DNA of 26,631 nt from CAZKXX01 sp964556705 (GTDB lineage Bacteria > Acidobacteriota > Terriglobia > UBA7540). The DNA is taken from contig CAZKXX010000050.1 of NCBI GenBank assembly GCA_964556705.1, positions 1 through 26,631 of the forward strand. Direction: 5' to 3'. Positions 7,886 to 16,369 of the stretch are shown here, one piece after another. The notes beneath the pieces are model-generated. The model saw only the letters and a list, made by a program, of their open reading frames with translations. It was not told the DNA's origin and searched no databases. Every line of letters starts with the position of its first letter. The first letter of the stretch is position 1. Position numbers and translations under genes: made by a program.

Positions 7886-7915
7886 TTGAAAAAAAGCGGC
7901 CGGAACGATTAAAAT
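7886..7915 (+). promoter_or_regulatory. Sigma-70-like promoter of rpmE
   Basis: TTGAAA (7886-7891), an 18-bp spacer and TAAAAT (7910-7915). It lies 32 bp before the rpmE ATG and is the best housekeeping-type promoter in the window. Confidence 0.65.
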
Positions 7916-7947
7916 AGAGGTTTGTGCGACCCACGGGAAGGAGCTCC

Positions 7948-8190
7948 ATGAAACAGGGTATTCATCCGGCGTACCACGATGTGACGGTCGTGTGCGCCTG
8001 CGGCAACTCGTTCCGGACGCGCTCCACTTACAAGAGCGACCTCCTGCACCTTGAAATCTGCTCGGCGTGCCATCCTTTCTTCACCGGCAAGCAGAAGCTG
8101 GTGGACAGCGCCGGACGCGTCGAGCGCTTCCACCGCAAGTACGCGGGTTTGAAGAAGAGCGAAGCGGCCGAGTCCAAGGGCGCGTCTTAG
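7948..8190 (+). CDS. rpmE: Large ribosomal subunit protein bL31
   Basis: An 80-residue ribosomal protein: MKQGIHPAYHDVTVVCACG at the start and the family signature EICSACHPFFTGKQK. Cys16, Cys18, Cys38 and Cys41 make the zinc-binding (C+) form. Loss of such zinc in starvation is replaced in other bacteria by a C-minus paralogue, not seen here. The ATG at 7948 has GGAAGGAG 4 nt upstream. A Lys/Glu/Ser-rich tail (KKSEAAESKGAS) extends it beyond the typical length of about 70. A heptad-repeat hairpin begins directly after the stop codon. Confidence 0.96.
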   Translation: MKQGIHPAYHDVTVVCACGNSFRTRSTYKSDLLHLEICSACHPFFTGKQKLVDSAGRVERFHRKYAGLKKSEAAESKGAS

Positions 8191-8283
8191 GAAGGTTGAA
8201 GTGTGAAGGATGAAGTTTGAAACGCCCGCGACGAAGTTCGGGTTGCGTTCACTTTGTACTTTATCCTTCAGCCTTTACCCTTC
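8191..8283. repeat. Heptad-repeat inverted element H1 (rpmE-thyX gap)
   Basis: The left arm, 8191-8221, is four 7-bp units (GAAGGTT, GAAGTGT, GAAGGAT, GAAGTTT) plus GAA. The right arm, 8251-8283, read on the minus strand gives GAAGGGT, AAAGGCT, GAAGGAT, AAAGTAC. The arms agree at 23 of 31 positions compared, and the loop contains its own AACGC/GCGTT and CCCG/CGGG pairs, so a long hairpin of about 93 nt is expected. Confidence 0.8.
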
Positions 8284-8349
8284 CGAGTTGAACGACAGCC
8301 TGCAGACGGGCGTCGAGTCCACCCGGAAGGGCCGTCCAGCATCCCAAAC

Positions 8350-9138
8350 TTGCTGAACGATCCCTACATCACGAAGCCGCACGTTTACCTCCTCGGCCGG
8401 CAGGCCGTAGTCGAGGAGGAGCTGGCTCGTTTTCTCGACGATGAGGGGATGCTGTTTACGACGGACACGAAAGTGGCGGCCGAAATCCTGGCGGAAGTGG
8501 CGGGCCGCACCTGCTACATGTCCTTCGGCAAGGGCCGCAAGTCCAACCAGGAATACCTCGATAACATCCTGACCTCGAAACACGGCAGCGTGCTCGAGCA
8601 CGCTGTCTGGTGCCTGCTGATTACGGGTGTGAGCCGCGCGCTGACGCACGAATTGGTCCGCCACCGCGCTGGTTTCGGCTATTCGCAGCTCTCGCAGCGC
8701 TACGTGGACGAAAGCGAGGCGCGCTACGTGGTGCCCCCGCTTTATCAGGAAAGCGAAGAGCTGCGGCAGAAGTGGCAGCAGACGATCGAGTGCGTGCGCA
8801 AAGCCTACGTCGAACTCGCCGAAGCGACCACCGCCTACGTCCAGCAGAAACACCCGGAGATGCCGCCGCGCGACCGGCGGAAGTGGGCGCGGCAGGCGGC
8901 GCGTTCGATTCTTCCCAACGCCTGCGAGACCAAAATCTTCGTCACCGGCAACAGCCGCGCGTGGCGGCACTTTTTGGAACTCCGCGGCAGTCCGCACGCC
9001 GACACCGAAATCCGCCTGCTCGCCGTCGAAATCGGCCGCGTGCTCAAGCAGGAAAGCCCCAACATCTTCGGCGACGTCGAAATCTACGACGAGCCCGACG
9101 GCATGCCCGCCCTCCGCGTAACGCATTCCAAGGTTTAG
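8350..9138 (+). CDS. thyX: Flavin-dependent thymidylate synthase
   Basis: Makes dTMP from dUMP with FAD, NADPH and methylene-tetrahydrofolate. The 262-residue protein has the core HELVRHRAGFGYSQLSQRYVDE. Here RHR is separated from the second Ser by eight residues, where the textbook RHRx7S motif has seven. The ending ARSILPNACETKIFVTGNSRAWRHFLELR carries the conserved Asn and Arg-rich FAD/dUMP region. I chose TTG at 8350 (start LNDPYITKP). The frame stays open upstream to 8254, but that part lies in the repeat element and looks non-coding. No Shine-Dalgarno is visible. It overlaps the convergent ADP-ribosylglycohydrolase gene tail-to-tail by 4 bp. Confidence 0.92.
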   Translation: MLNDPYITKPHVYLLGRQAVVEEELARFLDDEGMLFTTDTKVAAEILAEVAGRTCYMSFGKGRKSNQEYLDNILTSKHGSVLEHAVWCLLITGVSRALTHELVRHRAGFGYSQLSQRYVDESEARYVVPPLYQESEELRQKWQQTIECVRKAYVELAEATTAYVQQKHPEMPPRDRRKWARQAARSILPNACETKIFVTGNSRAWRHFLELRGSPHADTEIRLLAVEIGRVLKQESPNIFGDVEIYDEPDGMPALRVTHSKV

Positions 9139-10085
9139 CCCTCGCGCGTCTCATCGCTGATTTCATCCGCAAGTCGCAACAGCTCATCCGCAAAACGCTC
9201 AATCAACGGTCGCAGGACGAGCTTCTGCGCCCACTCGTGCGGAATCGCCGGCGCGCCGTAATAGGCTCCGGCCAGTTGTCCGTAAACCGCGCCGGTCGTG
9301 TCCGCGTCGTCGCCCAGATTGACGGCCAACAGGCACCCTTCGCGGAACGACTCGCTGCGGGCGAAGGCCCAGAGGGCCGCCTCGAGCGACTCGACCACGT
9401 AGCCCGTCCCCCGGATTTCAGGCGGATTCCGGCGCTTCAACGACCCGGCGGCGATGCGCGCGATCTCCGGCGCAAGCGGTGATTTCGACCAATGATCCGG
9501 CAGCGGTGAGTAGTTTTCCGAGAGGAGTTCCTCTTTGCTCGCTCCCTGAACGGCGCCGACGATCAGCGCCGCGAAGTAGCGGCAGGCGTCCACGCAGGCG
9601 CGCGCGCCGTGCGTCGTGCGCGAACTCTCGGCAGCGCGTTCGATGGCTTCCTGCGGGCGGCGCGCAAACGCCAGCGGCACGGGCGCGAGCCGCATGATGC
9701 AGCCGTTGCCGGCGGTCATCGGGTCCGTCGAGCCGCAGTAAGGCTCGCCTGAGCTTTCGAAACGGACGAGCGCGCTGTGCACGGTGCCGCCGAGATCGAA
9801 GCAGCGGCCGGTGCTGCTGAGGTGCCCCTCTCGAAACCAGCGGCGATATCGCTCCAGTTGGTCCACGGGGTCGAAGTCGCGCCGATCGAGAAGGCTTTCG
9901 GCCAGGCAGAGCGCCATCGAGGTGTCATCCGTCCACTGGCCGGGCGCAAGGCCAAAGGGCCCGCCGCCGACCATGTCGTCGATCGGCTCGAACGACCCGG
10001 CCGCACAAAACTCCAGGGTTGTTCCCAGGGCGTCGCCCGCCGCTAGGCCGAGCAAGGCGCCTCGATAGCGTTCGATTGTCTCCAC
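9135..10085 (-). CDS. ADP-ribosylglycohydrolase family protein (DraG/ARH-like)
   Basis: Hydrolyses ADP-ribose from modified targets (family role). The N-terminal RYRGALLGLAAGDALG is the family start. WTDDTSMAL near residue 55 and GDDADTTGAVYGQLAGA near 270 supply the acidic residues that bind two Mg ions. Length (about 316 residues) fits. The GTG at 10085 has AGGAG 7 nt upstream. An ATG six codons earlier (10103) is possible but has its G-rich tract too close. No partner ADP-ribosyltransferase is nearby, so the substrate (protein, nucleic acid or small molecule) is unknown. It is divergent from the selenoprotein gene; the two starts are about 90 bp apart. Confidence 0.9.
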   Translation of the reverse strand: METIERYRGALLGLAAGDALGTTLEFCAAGSFEPIDDMVGGGPFGLAPGQWTDDTSMALCLAESLLDRRDFDPVDQLERYRRWFREGHLSSTGRCFDLGGTVHSALVRFESSGEPYCGSTDPMTAGNGCIMRLAPVPLAFARRPQEAIERAAESSRTTHGARACVDACRYFAALIVGAVQGASKEELLSENYSPLPDHWSKSPLAPEIARIAAGSLKRRNPPEIRGTGYVVESLEAALWAFARSESFREGCLLAVNLGDDADTTGAVYGQLAGAYYGAPAIPHEWAQKLVLRPLIERFADELLRLADEISDETREG

Positions 10086-10147
10086 AGTGCAGCTCCTCAG
10101 CATCCCCTGGATTTACACACGCGCTTCTTGCCCAGATACACCGGGAT

Positions 10148-10153
10148 TATAAT
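10148..10153 (+). promoter_or_regulatory. TATAAT -10 box of the deiodinase-like gene
   Basis: A perfect TATAAT. The ATG at 10156 would lie upstream of the expected transcription start, so GTG 10174 or ATG 10204 is the likelier initiation codon. No convincing -35 hexamer. Confidence 0.5.
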
Positions 10154-10173
10154 GAATGACTCAGGGCGACTCC

Positions 10174-10944
<771 letters not shown>

Positions 10945-10950
10945 GACGGC

Positions 10951-12372
10951 TCAGCCGCCCGCCGCCTTGCGGTAGCGTTCCATGTGTTCGAGGAACTCTT
11001 CGTTCTGCGGCTCCAGCTCGAGCGTCCGCGTCTGCACGCGCACCGCTTCGTCGAAATTGCCGCTCACGTAATGCGCCTCGGCGAGCGTGTCGAGGAACGC
11101 CGCCTCTCTCGCCTCGCTCAGTTCGACGGCGCGGCGGGCGTGACGCAGCGCGCCGTCGGCGTCGCGAAAGGCGGCGTCCTCCGCCGTGGCGAGGAGCCAG
11201 GCGAGGTTGTTGTGCGCCGCGGCGTCCGCGGGGTCGCGCTTCAAAGCCTCTTCGTAATGCCGCACGGCATCAGCGTAGGACTTCTCCTGCGCGTAGAGGT
11301 CCGCCACCCAGCGGTGCGCCATGGCGAGGTCGGGCTGCTCGCGCAGCAGACCTTCGATCAGCTCGCGCGCCTTCTCGTTCTCCCCCTGGCGATTGTAGGC
11401 CGCCGCCAGGCCGATCCGGGCGCGCGGCGAAGCGGGACTCAGTTCGTGCGCCCGCTCGTAAGCGCGGATGGCTTCCGGAATCTTGTCCTCGCGAAGGAAA
11501 AGCCCTCCGAGCGCTTCGTAAGGACGCTCGTCATTCGGCAAGCGCCGGGCAGCCTCTTCGAATCGCTCGCGCGCCGCTTGCGAATCGCCCGCCGCCTGCC
11601 GGCGTGAACCTTCCTCCAGCAGCCGTACCAGTTCCTGCGAGACGCGGTAGCGGTTCACCGTCGCCGCCATCGCCAGAAGCACCAACGCCAGAGGAATCAC
11701 CACCACGGCCTGCGAAGGTCTTTCCGCCGTGACCCCGAACGGGTCATCCTCGACCGCCGGCGGAATCAGCGCGGCCAACAACGCGCCCGTGACCAGCCCG
11801 CCCAGGTGCCCCCAGTTGTCAATGCCGGGAATCGAGAATCCCAGAACCAGATTGATGGCGATGAACGGAAGGATTCCCCGGCCGAAGACCCTGCCCCAAC
11901 GCCGCGGCACGGCGTGGCGATGCAAATAGCCTACGGTCACCATCGCGCCGGCGATCCCGAAGATCGCCCCCGAAGCGCCCGCCGAGATGTGCTCGGACAG
12001 CGTCATGGAAAGCAGCGAGCTGCCGACGCCGCAGCCGACGTAGAGCAGCGAGAAGCGTCCGTACCCGTAAACCTGTTCGAGGATGCGCCCGAGAAGAAAG
12101 AGGGCGTACGTGTTCACCAACAGGTGCAGGAAGCCGATGTGGATAAACATCGGCATCACCAGCCGCCAGTACTCACCGCGGCGCGTGTAGGGGCCGTAGG
12201 AGGCGCCGAAGTCGAGCAGGACGCTGGGGTCCTTCGAGCCTCCGGCGAGTTCCATCAGGATGAAGATGAGAATATTGATCGCGAGGATCACGAACGTCGC
12301 GATGACGACGCGCGGCGGCCGCGGCGGGACCACCTGCAATGGCCGTTCGTCGATGACAACAGGTTCAGACAT
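10951..12372 (-). CDS. Rhomboid-family intramembrane serine protease with C-terminal TPR domain
   Basis: A 473-residue fusion. Residues 1-200 are a six-helix rhomboid: HLLVN (83-87), the catalytic GASG motif with Ser134 and GHLGG with His189. After one more hydrophobic segment (about 220-240) come roughly five TPR units (about 245-473; for example PYEALGGLFLREDKIPEAIRAYERAHELSP). Rhomboids cut transmembrane helices; the TPRs probably bind partners or substrates. The ATG at 12372 has no clear Shine-Dalgarno. A heptad-repeat element lies between it and the upstream fmdE-like gene on the same strand. Substrate unknown. Confidence 0.93.
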   Translation of the reverse strand: MSEPVVIDERPLQVVPPRPPRVVIATFVILAINILIFILMELAGGSKDPSVLLDFGASYGPYTRRGEYWRLVMPMFIHIGFLHLLVNTYALFLLGRILEQVYGYGRFSLLYVGCGVGSSLLSMTLSEHISAGASGAIFGIAGAMVTVGYLHRHAVPRRWGRVFGRGILPFIAINLVLGFSIPGIDNWGHLGGLVTGALLAALIPPAVEDDPFGVTAERPSQAVVVIPLALVLLAMAATVNRYRVSQELVRLLEEGSRRQAAGDSQAARERFEEAARRLPNDERPYEALGGLFLREDKIPEAIRAYERAHELSPASPRARIGLAAAYNRQGENEKARELIEGLLREQPDLAMAHRWVADLYAQEKSYADAVRHYEEALKRDPADAAAHNNLAWLLATAEDAAFRDADGALRHARRAVELSEAREAAFLDTLAEAHYVSGNFDEAVRVQTRTLELEPQNEEFLEHMERYRKAAGG

Positions 12373-12399
12373 GCGGTTTCAGAAAGGTTTCCGGGCCGT

Positions 12400-12441
12400 C
12401 GGCGCTTGCCCCTTGCCACTTCTCAGGCGTCACTCGCCACT
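12400..12441. repeat. Heptad-repeat element H4 (fmdE-rhomboid gap), single arm
   Basis: Six consecutive 7-bp units on the plus strand: CGGCGCT, TGCCCCT, TGCCACT, TCTCAGG, CGTCACT, CGCCACT. It has the same unit type as element H3. It includes the stop codon of the fmdE-like gene (12430-12432). No matching second arm was found. Confidence 0.65.
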
Positions 12442-13017
12442 GATCTTTTCGAAATAACTTTCCCCCGCGCAGCTCCGGCAGAGGATGCGGCCGTTCACTC
12501 GTCGCTCGCGGCCGTCGTTGACACCTTCGCCGCATTCTTCGCAGGCGACGCGCGAGCGCGGGCGGCCCGGCAGATCTTCCGGCTTCGGCGCGACGCGCAC
12601 CCGCTCGATGGTGAAGAGCTCGGCGTCGGGCATCACCTTGTAAGCCTCGAGCTGGCGGCGCGAGGGCTCGGCGAGTTCCGGAAACAGTTCCTTGGCGCGC
12701 TGGCGAGAATCGTCGCGCGCCACCACGCGCACCGCGCGGCCCGTTTCCAGGTCCACAAACGTCGCCGCGACTTTGCCGTAGTCCACAAACTTCAGCGAAC
12801 GCTTGCCCAGCCGGCAGCCCGTCACCAGACTCACGGCGTCGGTGGCGCAGCGGTCGATCTCGACGTAGGTCAGCAGGCGCTTGCAATGCTTCACCGGATC
12901 GTCCACCCCCAGCTCGCGCAGCCCCAGCATCGCCATGCGCACACCCAACACTTGGCCGGGACACATGTGCCCGTGACTCTGGGCCGCGAGGGTCAGGTAT
13001 TCCTCCAAAGTTTTCAC
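12430..13017 (-). CDS. FmdE-like protein with C-terminal zinc finger
   Basis: A 195-residue protein of the formylmethanofuran dehydrogenase subunit E family (FmdE). The N-terminal signature is HGHMCPGQVLGVRMA (15-29), followed by DRCATDAV and the Cys of TGCRLGKRSL, which form the likely metal site. The C-terminus has a four-Cys zinc finger, CEECGEG...CRSCAG. Many bacteria carry FmdE proteins without methanofuran, sometimes near molybdenum enzymes; none is seen here, so the function is unknown. The GTG start at 13017 has GGAG 8 nt upstream. A minus-strand TATAAT at 13080-13075 is a -10 candidate. The gene ends inside a heptad-repeat element. Confidence 0.85.
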   Translation of the reverse strand: MKTLEEYLTLAAQSHGHMCPGQVLGVRMAMLGLRELGVDDPVKHCKRLLTYVEIDRCATDAVSLVTGCRLGKRSLKFVDYGKVAATFVDLETGRAVRVVARDDSRQRAKELFPELAEPSRRQLEAYKVMPDAELFTIERVRVAPKPEDLPGRPRSRVACEECGEGVNDGRERRVNGRILCRSCAGESYFEKISGE

Positions 13018-13074
13018 CGGCGGGACTCCCTGGTGCCGCGAGGACGTGACCGGCGCGCGCCACGTTACCTGAAA

Positions 13075-13080
13075 ATTATA
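13075..13080 (-). promoter_or_regulatory. TATAAT -10 box upstream of fmdE-like gene
   Basis: Minus-strand TATAAT, 57 bp before the GTG start. No good -35 at 17 bp. Confidence 0.35.
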
Positions 13081-13084
13081 TCAC

Positions 13085-13471
13085 CGCCCTGCGAACGGAA
13101 CTGACCCGTTGAGCTTCGTCCCAGCGAGGAAGCCGCGCGGCCGGACAATCAAAGCCCGCACTCGAAAGCCACCAAGCTACAGAAAAAAAGGAAGTTATCT
13201 GTATCCAATAAGTCCCTTAAATTCAATTGATTGCGAAATGGGCTTGGCTTTGTTCCGCAGCCGATTTTTGATAACTCCTTCGCCCTCAACCGAATGCGGT
13301 GAAAACGCGGGTGCCATGATATGGCTTTGTTCCGTCATTTTTCGTGCTTTCCAGAGGCTTTCTGGCGGCAACTCCGCATTCCTCACATGTCTAGCCTATC
13401 AAAGCCGCACCGCGACCTCGAGGTCGCAAACGCCTTTGTTCCCCGGGCGTCCGGCGACCGGCCCGGCATTT
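13085..13471. repeat. Gene-free stretch with CTTTGTTCCG repeats
   Basis: About 390 bp without a credible gene, AT-richer than the rest between about 13180 and 13380. It holds three copies of a short motif: TTGGCTTTGTTCCG (13244-13257), ATGGCTTTGTTCCG (13321-13334) and CGCCTTTGTTCCCCG (13431-13445). It also holds CTAGCCTATCAAAGCCGCACC without its first base pair of context (13391-13411), which recurs at 22323-22345. Short frames in it encode peptides like MGLALFR and WLCSVIFRAF, which I recall as spurious products of an Acidobacteria intergenic repeat. Confidence 0.6.
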
Positions 13472-14431
13472 TCAGAACCAGCCCATATAGGGGGGCCGGC
13501 GCGCGTCCAGCCGCTTCAGCCCCGCGCGCCACGCTTCATCGAGCGCGCGCTCGTACTCGGAGGGCAGGACGCGGCGGTTGATTTCCGGATATTCCTCGGG
13601 GGTAACTTTGCCGGCGGGATAGTACTGGGCCATGACGTTGACGTAGGTCCGGGGCGAAAGTTCGCGCGCGATCCAGCGCATCACCTCGCGCGTCCCGGCG
13701 ATTCCATCGGGCATGACGAGGTGGCGGAGCAGCACGCCGCGCCGCGCCAGCCCGTGCTCGTCAAAAACCAGTTCCCCAACCTGCCGGTGCATTTCCCGGA
13801 TCGTCCGCCGCGCGACCTGCGGGTAATCGGGCGCCTTGGAATATTTCCGCGCCATCTCCGCGTCCCAGTATTTGAAATCGGGCATGTAGATATCGACGAG
13901 GCCGTCGAGCAGTTCGAGGCTTTCCATCGAATCGTAGGCGCTGGTGTTGTAGACGAGGGGGAGGCGCAGGCCGCGTTCGACGGCGAGCGGCAGCGCTTCG
14001 ACGATCTGCGGGACGACGTGCTCGGGCGTGACGAAGTTGATGTTGTGGCAGCCCTGCTCCTGGAGTTCGAGCATCATGCTCGCCAGGCGTTCGGGCGGCG
14101 AGGGCACGCCGCTCAGCCGCCAACTGATGTCGAAATTCTGGCAGAAGACGCAGCGCAGATTGCAGCCGGAAAAGAAAATCGTTCCGGAGCCTCGCCAGCC
14201 GCGCAGGCAGTCTTCTTCGCCGAAATGCGCGAAATGACTCGAGACGACGGCGTAGCGTCCCGTGCGGCAGACGGCGAACTTGTCTTCGAGCCGGTTGACG
14301 TCGCAGTTGCGCGGGCAGACGCGGCAGCGCTCGAGCTGGGCCACAGCGCGTTCGGCGCGTCGCGCCAGTTCGCCGCTCGCGGAAAGGGCCAGATAGGCGG
14401 GCGCCCACTCGCGGGTTTTCGTCGCCGGCAC
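13472..14431 (-). CDS. Radical SAM protein of the PflX type (COG1313)
   Basis: A 319-residue radical SAM enzyme. A Cys-rich front part, CRVCPRNCDVNRLEDKFAVC (36-55), precedes HFGEEDCLRGWRGSGTIFFSGC and the 4Fe-4S loop C90NLRC94VFC97 (CxxxCxxC). GSGTIFFSGCNLRCVFCQN is characteristic of the PflX group, related to pyruvate formate-lyase activases but with unknown targets. No glycyl radical enzyme is adjacent. The GTG at 14431 has GAGGG 9 nt upstream and a TATAAT at 14457-14452, giving a leader of only about 14 nt. It is divergent from the galT-like gene. Confidence 0.88.
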   Translation of the reverse strand: MPATKTREWAPAYLALSASGELARRAERAVAQLERCRVCPRNCDVNRLEDKFAVCRTGRYAVVSSHFAHFGEEDCLRGWRGSGTIFFSGCNLRCVFCQNFDISWRLSGVPSPPERLASMMLELQEQGCHNINFVTPEHVVPQIVEALPLAVERGLRLPLVYNTSAYDSMESLELLDGLVDIYMPDFKYWDAEMARKYSKAPDYPQVARRTIREMHRQVGELVFDEHGLARRGVLLRHLVMPDGIAGTREVMRWIARELSPRTYVNVMAQYYPAGKVTPEEYPEINRRVLPSEYERALDEAWRAGLKRLDARRPPYMGWF

Positions 14432-14451
14432 GGGAATTCGCCCTCGAAGCC

Positions 14452-14457
14452 ATTATA
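14452..14457 (-). promoter_or_regulatory. TATAAT -10 box of the radical SAM gene
   Basis: Minus-strand TATAAT 20 bp before the GTG at 14431. Confidence 0.4.
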
Positions 14458-14595
14458 GGGCGGCCGCGGGCGGGTGAAAAGGCGGCCGCGCTGTGCCGCG
14501 CTAGGCGTTTCAAGCTAGAATGCTGGCAGCGCGCTTCCCTCGCCGCAACGCATCGCCCGACGGGCCCCCGCGCGCTCCCGCGAGAGGCTGCACCC

Positions 14596-15624
14596 ATGGC
14601 TGAGCTTCGACTGAACCCCGCCACACGGCGCTGGATTGTGACCGGCAAGCGTCCGGTGGCCGCGGACCATGCCGACGACCCCGACGTCTCCTGCCCGTTC
14701 TGTCCCGGGTACGAGCACCTGACGCCGAAGGCGATTACGGAGGCGAGCGGGCCGGACGGCGCCTGGAGCGTGCGCGTCTTCCACGACCGCGCGCCGCTGC
14801 TGCGCATCGAAGGCCCGCTCGAAGCGCGCGCCGAGGGAATGTACGACCGCATGAACCCCATCGGCGCGCACGAAATTGTGGTGGAAACGCCGCGTCACGG
14901 CGTGACGTTCCCTCGCCTGCCCGTCGAGCAGTTGGCGAAGGTGACGGAAGTCTGCCGCGACCGCATCCTCGACCTGAAGTGCGACCGGCGTTTCCGTTAC
15001 GTCTCGCTCTTCAAGGACCAGGCGCCGCTCGGCGAATCGGTCAAAGGCCACAGCCATTCGCAGATTCTGGCCAGCCCGGTCATGCCTCAACTGGTTCAGA
15101 ACGAACTGCGCTGGAGCCGCTTTCACTTCCAGCGCAAGGAGCGCTGCCTCTACTGCGACATCATCCGGCAGGAGACCCGGCAGGACCGGCGCGTCGTGGA
15201 CCAGTCCGCGGACTTCATCGCCCTCTGCCCGTTTGCGTCGAGCACGCCTTACGAGACGTGGATCCTGCCGACGCGCCACGCGTCGTCGTTTGAGAGGGAC
15301 CTCGACACGCCCGGCCGCGTGCGGAGTTTCGCGGCGTTTCTGAAGGATACCGTGGCGCGCATCGAAAAGATCTCGCCTCAATGGCACGTCGTCGTGCACA
15401 CCGAGCCCAACCGGCAGGCGCACGCCTGGCCGCAGGACTGGTGGCAGACGCTGGCCGAGGACTTCCACTGGCATATCGAGATCCATCCGGACGTCGAAGG
15501 CCAGCGGCGCTATCTGGGCAGCCAGGGTTTTTACTTCAATCCCATTCCGGCCGAAGAGGCGACGCTGGTGCTGAAAGCGCTGGGTCCGGAAATCGAGCCG
15601 GAAGGCGGAGCGGGTCGCGCATGA
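14596..15624 (+). CDS. galT: Galactose-1-phosphate uridylyltransferase-like (HIT superfamily) nucleotidylyltransferase
   Basis: Swaps a nucleotide between sugar-1-phosphates through a His-nucleotide intermediate. The 342-residue protein has the zinc pair CPFC (33-36), the NPIGAHEIVVETPRH stretch (87-101), the active site GHSHSQ (151-156, nucleophile His154 by family analogy) and a second half with CLYCD (184-188), HVVVHTEP and FHWHIEIHP. HSHSQ instead of HPHGQ occurs in relatives that act as sugar-nucleotide phosphorylases, so UDP- or ADP-sugar phosphorylase activity is an alternative. No galK or galE is near. ATG with GAGG 8 nt upstream. The stop overlaps the next start as ATGA. Confidence 0.85.
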   Translation: MAELRLNPATRRWIVTGKRPVAADHADDPDVSCPFCPGYEHLTPKAITEASGPDGAWSVRVFHDRAPLLRIEGPLEARAEGMYDRMNPIGAHEIVVETPRHGVTFPRLPVEQLAKVTEVCRDRILDLKCDRRFRYVSLFKDQAPLGESVKGHSHSQILASPVMPQLVQNELRWSRFHFQRKERCLYCDIIRQETRQDRRVVDQSADFIALCPFASSTPYETWILPTRHASSFERDLDTPGRVRSFAAFLKDTVARIEKISPQWHVVVHTEPNRQAHAWPQDWWQTLAEDFHWHIEIHPDVEGQRRYLGSQGFYFNPIPAEEATLVLKALGPEIEPEGGAGRA

Positions 15625-16301
15625 GCCGGCCGAACCCCAAGTGGGCGCAAGTCGAGCTGCTGGTCTTCGACCTGGACGGCACGCTCGTGGACAGCCAGCT
15701 CGACCTGGCGCTGAGCGTCAACGCCATGCGCGAGAGGCTGGGGCTCCCTCCGCTCGACCACGAATCGATTTCCTCCTACGTTGGCCACGGCGTTCACAAC
15801 CTCGTGCGCCGGGCGCTCGGCGAGGTCGCGACGGAGGAAGACATCGAACGGGCGCTGCAAATCTTTCTTGCCAACTATCGCGAGCACATGCTCGACCACA
15901 CGCTTCCCTACCCGGGCGTGCGGGAAACGCTGGAAGAACTCCGCGGCCGCCAACTCGCGGTGCTGACGAACAAGCCCGTGGTCTTCAGCCGCGAGATGCT
16001 CGCCGGGCTCGGCCTGGCGGACTTTTTCCTGAAGATTTACGGCGGCAACAGTTTCGAGCGGAAGAAGCCCGACCCCATGGGGATTCATCAGCTCATGAGA
16101 GAGGCCTCGGTCAGCGCCAAGCGGACGATGATGGTGGGCGACTCGGACACGGACGTGCTGACCGGCCGCAACGCGGGCGTGTGGACCTGCGGCGTCACCT
16201 ACGGCTTCGGCGCGCACACGCTGGCCGAGTGTCCGCCCGACGTCCTCCTCGACGATCTCCGCGAACTTCCGCGACTGCTCGACGGAAAGGAAGACGGCTA
16301 G
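15621..16301 (+). CDS. gph: HAD phosphatase, phosphoglycolate phosphatase-like
   Basis: A 226-residue HAD-IA phosphatase. Motif I is VFDLDGTLVDS (15-25, nucleophile Asp17). The helical cap includes SSYVGHGVHNLVRRALG. Motif II is LTNKP, the Lys motif is RKKPDPMGIHQL and the acidic motif is VGDSDTDVLTGRNAG. The cap matches phosphoglycolate phosphatase more than other HADs, but specificity cannot be proved. The ATG at 15621 overlaps the galT-like stop (ATGA), so the two are translationally coupled; the frame is open further upstream but that is galT sequence. In this pairing it may instead act on a sugar phosphate. Confidence 0.87.
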   Translation: MSRPNPKWAQVELLVFDLDGTLVDSQLDLALSVNAMRERLGLPPLDHESISSYVGHGVHNLVRRALGEVATEEDIERALQIFLANYREHMLDHTLPYPGVRETLEELRGRQLAVLTNKPVVFSREMLAGLGLADFFLKIYGGNSFERKKPDPMGIHQLMREASVSAKRTMMVGDSDTDVLTGRNAGVWTCGVTYGFGAHTLAECPPDVLLDDLRELPRLLDGKEDG

Positions 16302-16369
16302 CGCGCATGGCCCTCCAACCTCGCCGCGCATGCGTTCATCCAACAGGAATGAGCCGAGGTCGAATTCCC

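Noticed and set aside
8191..8283. Heptad arrays as CRISPR
   Set aside because: Units are 7 bp and contiguous, without spacers, and there are no cas genes.
13195..13386. 63-codon minus-strand frame in the AT-richer gap
   Set aside because: It has no ribosome site and runs through the CTTTGTTCCG repeats; its peptide resembles spurious repeat-derived products.
14460..14489. Two GCGGCCGC palindromes (14460-14467, 14482-14489) as a terminator or operator
   Set aside because: They lie upstream of both divergent genes with no T-tract, and such palindromes are frequent at this GC content.
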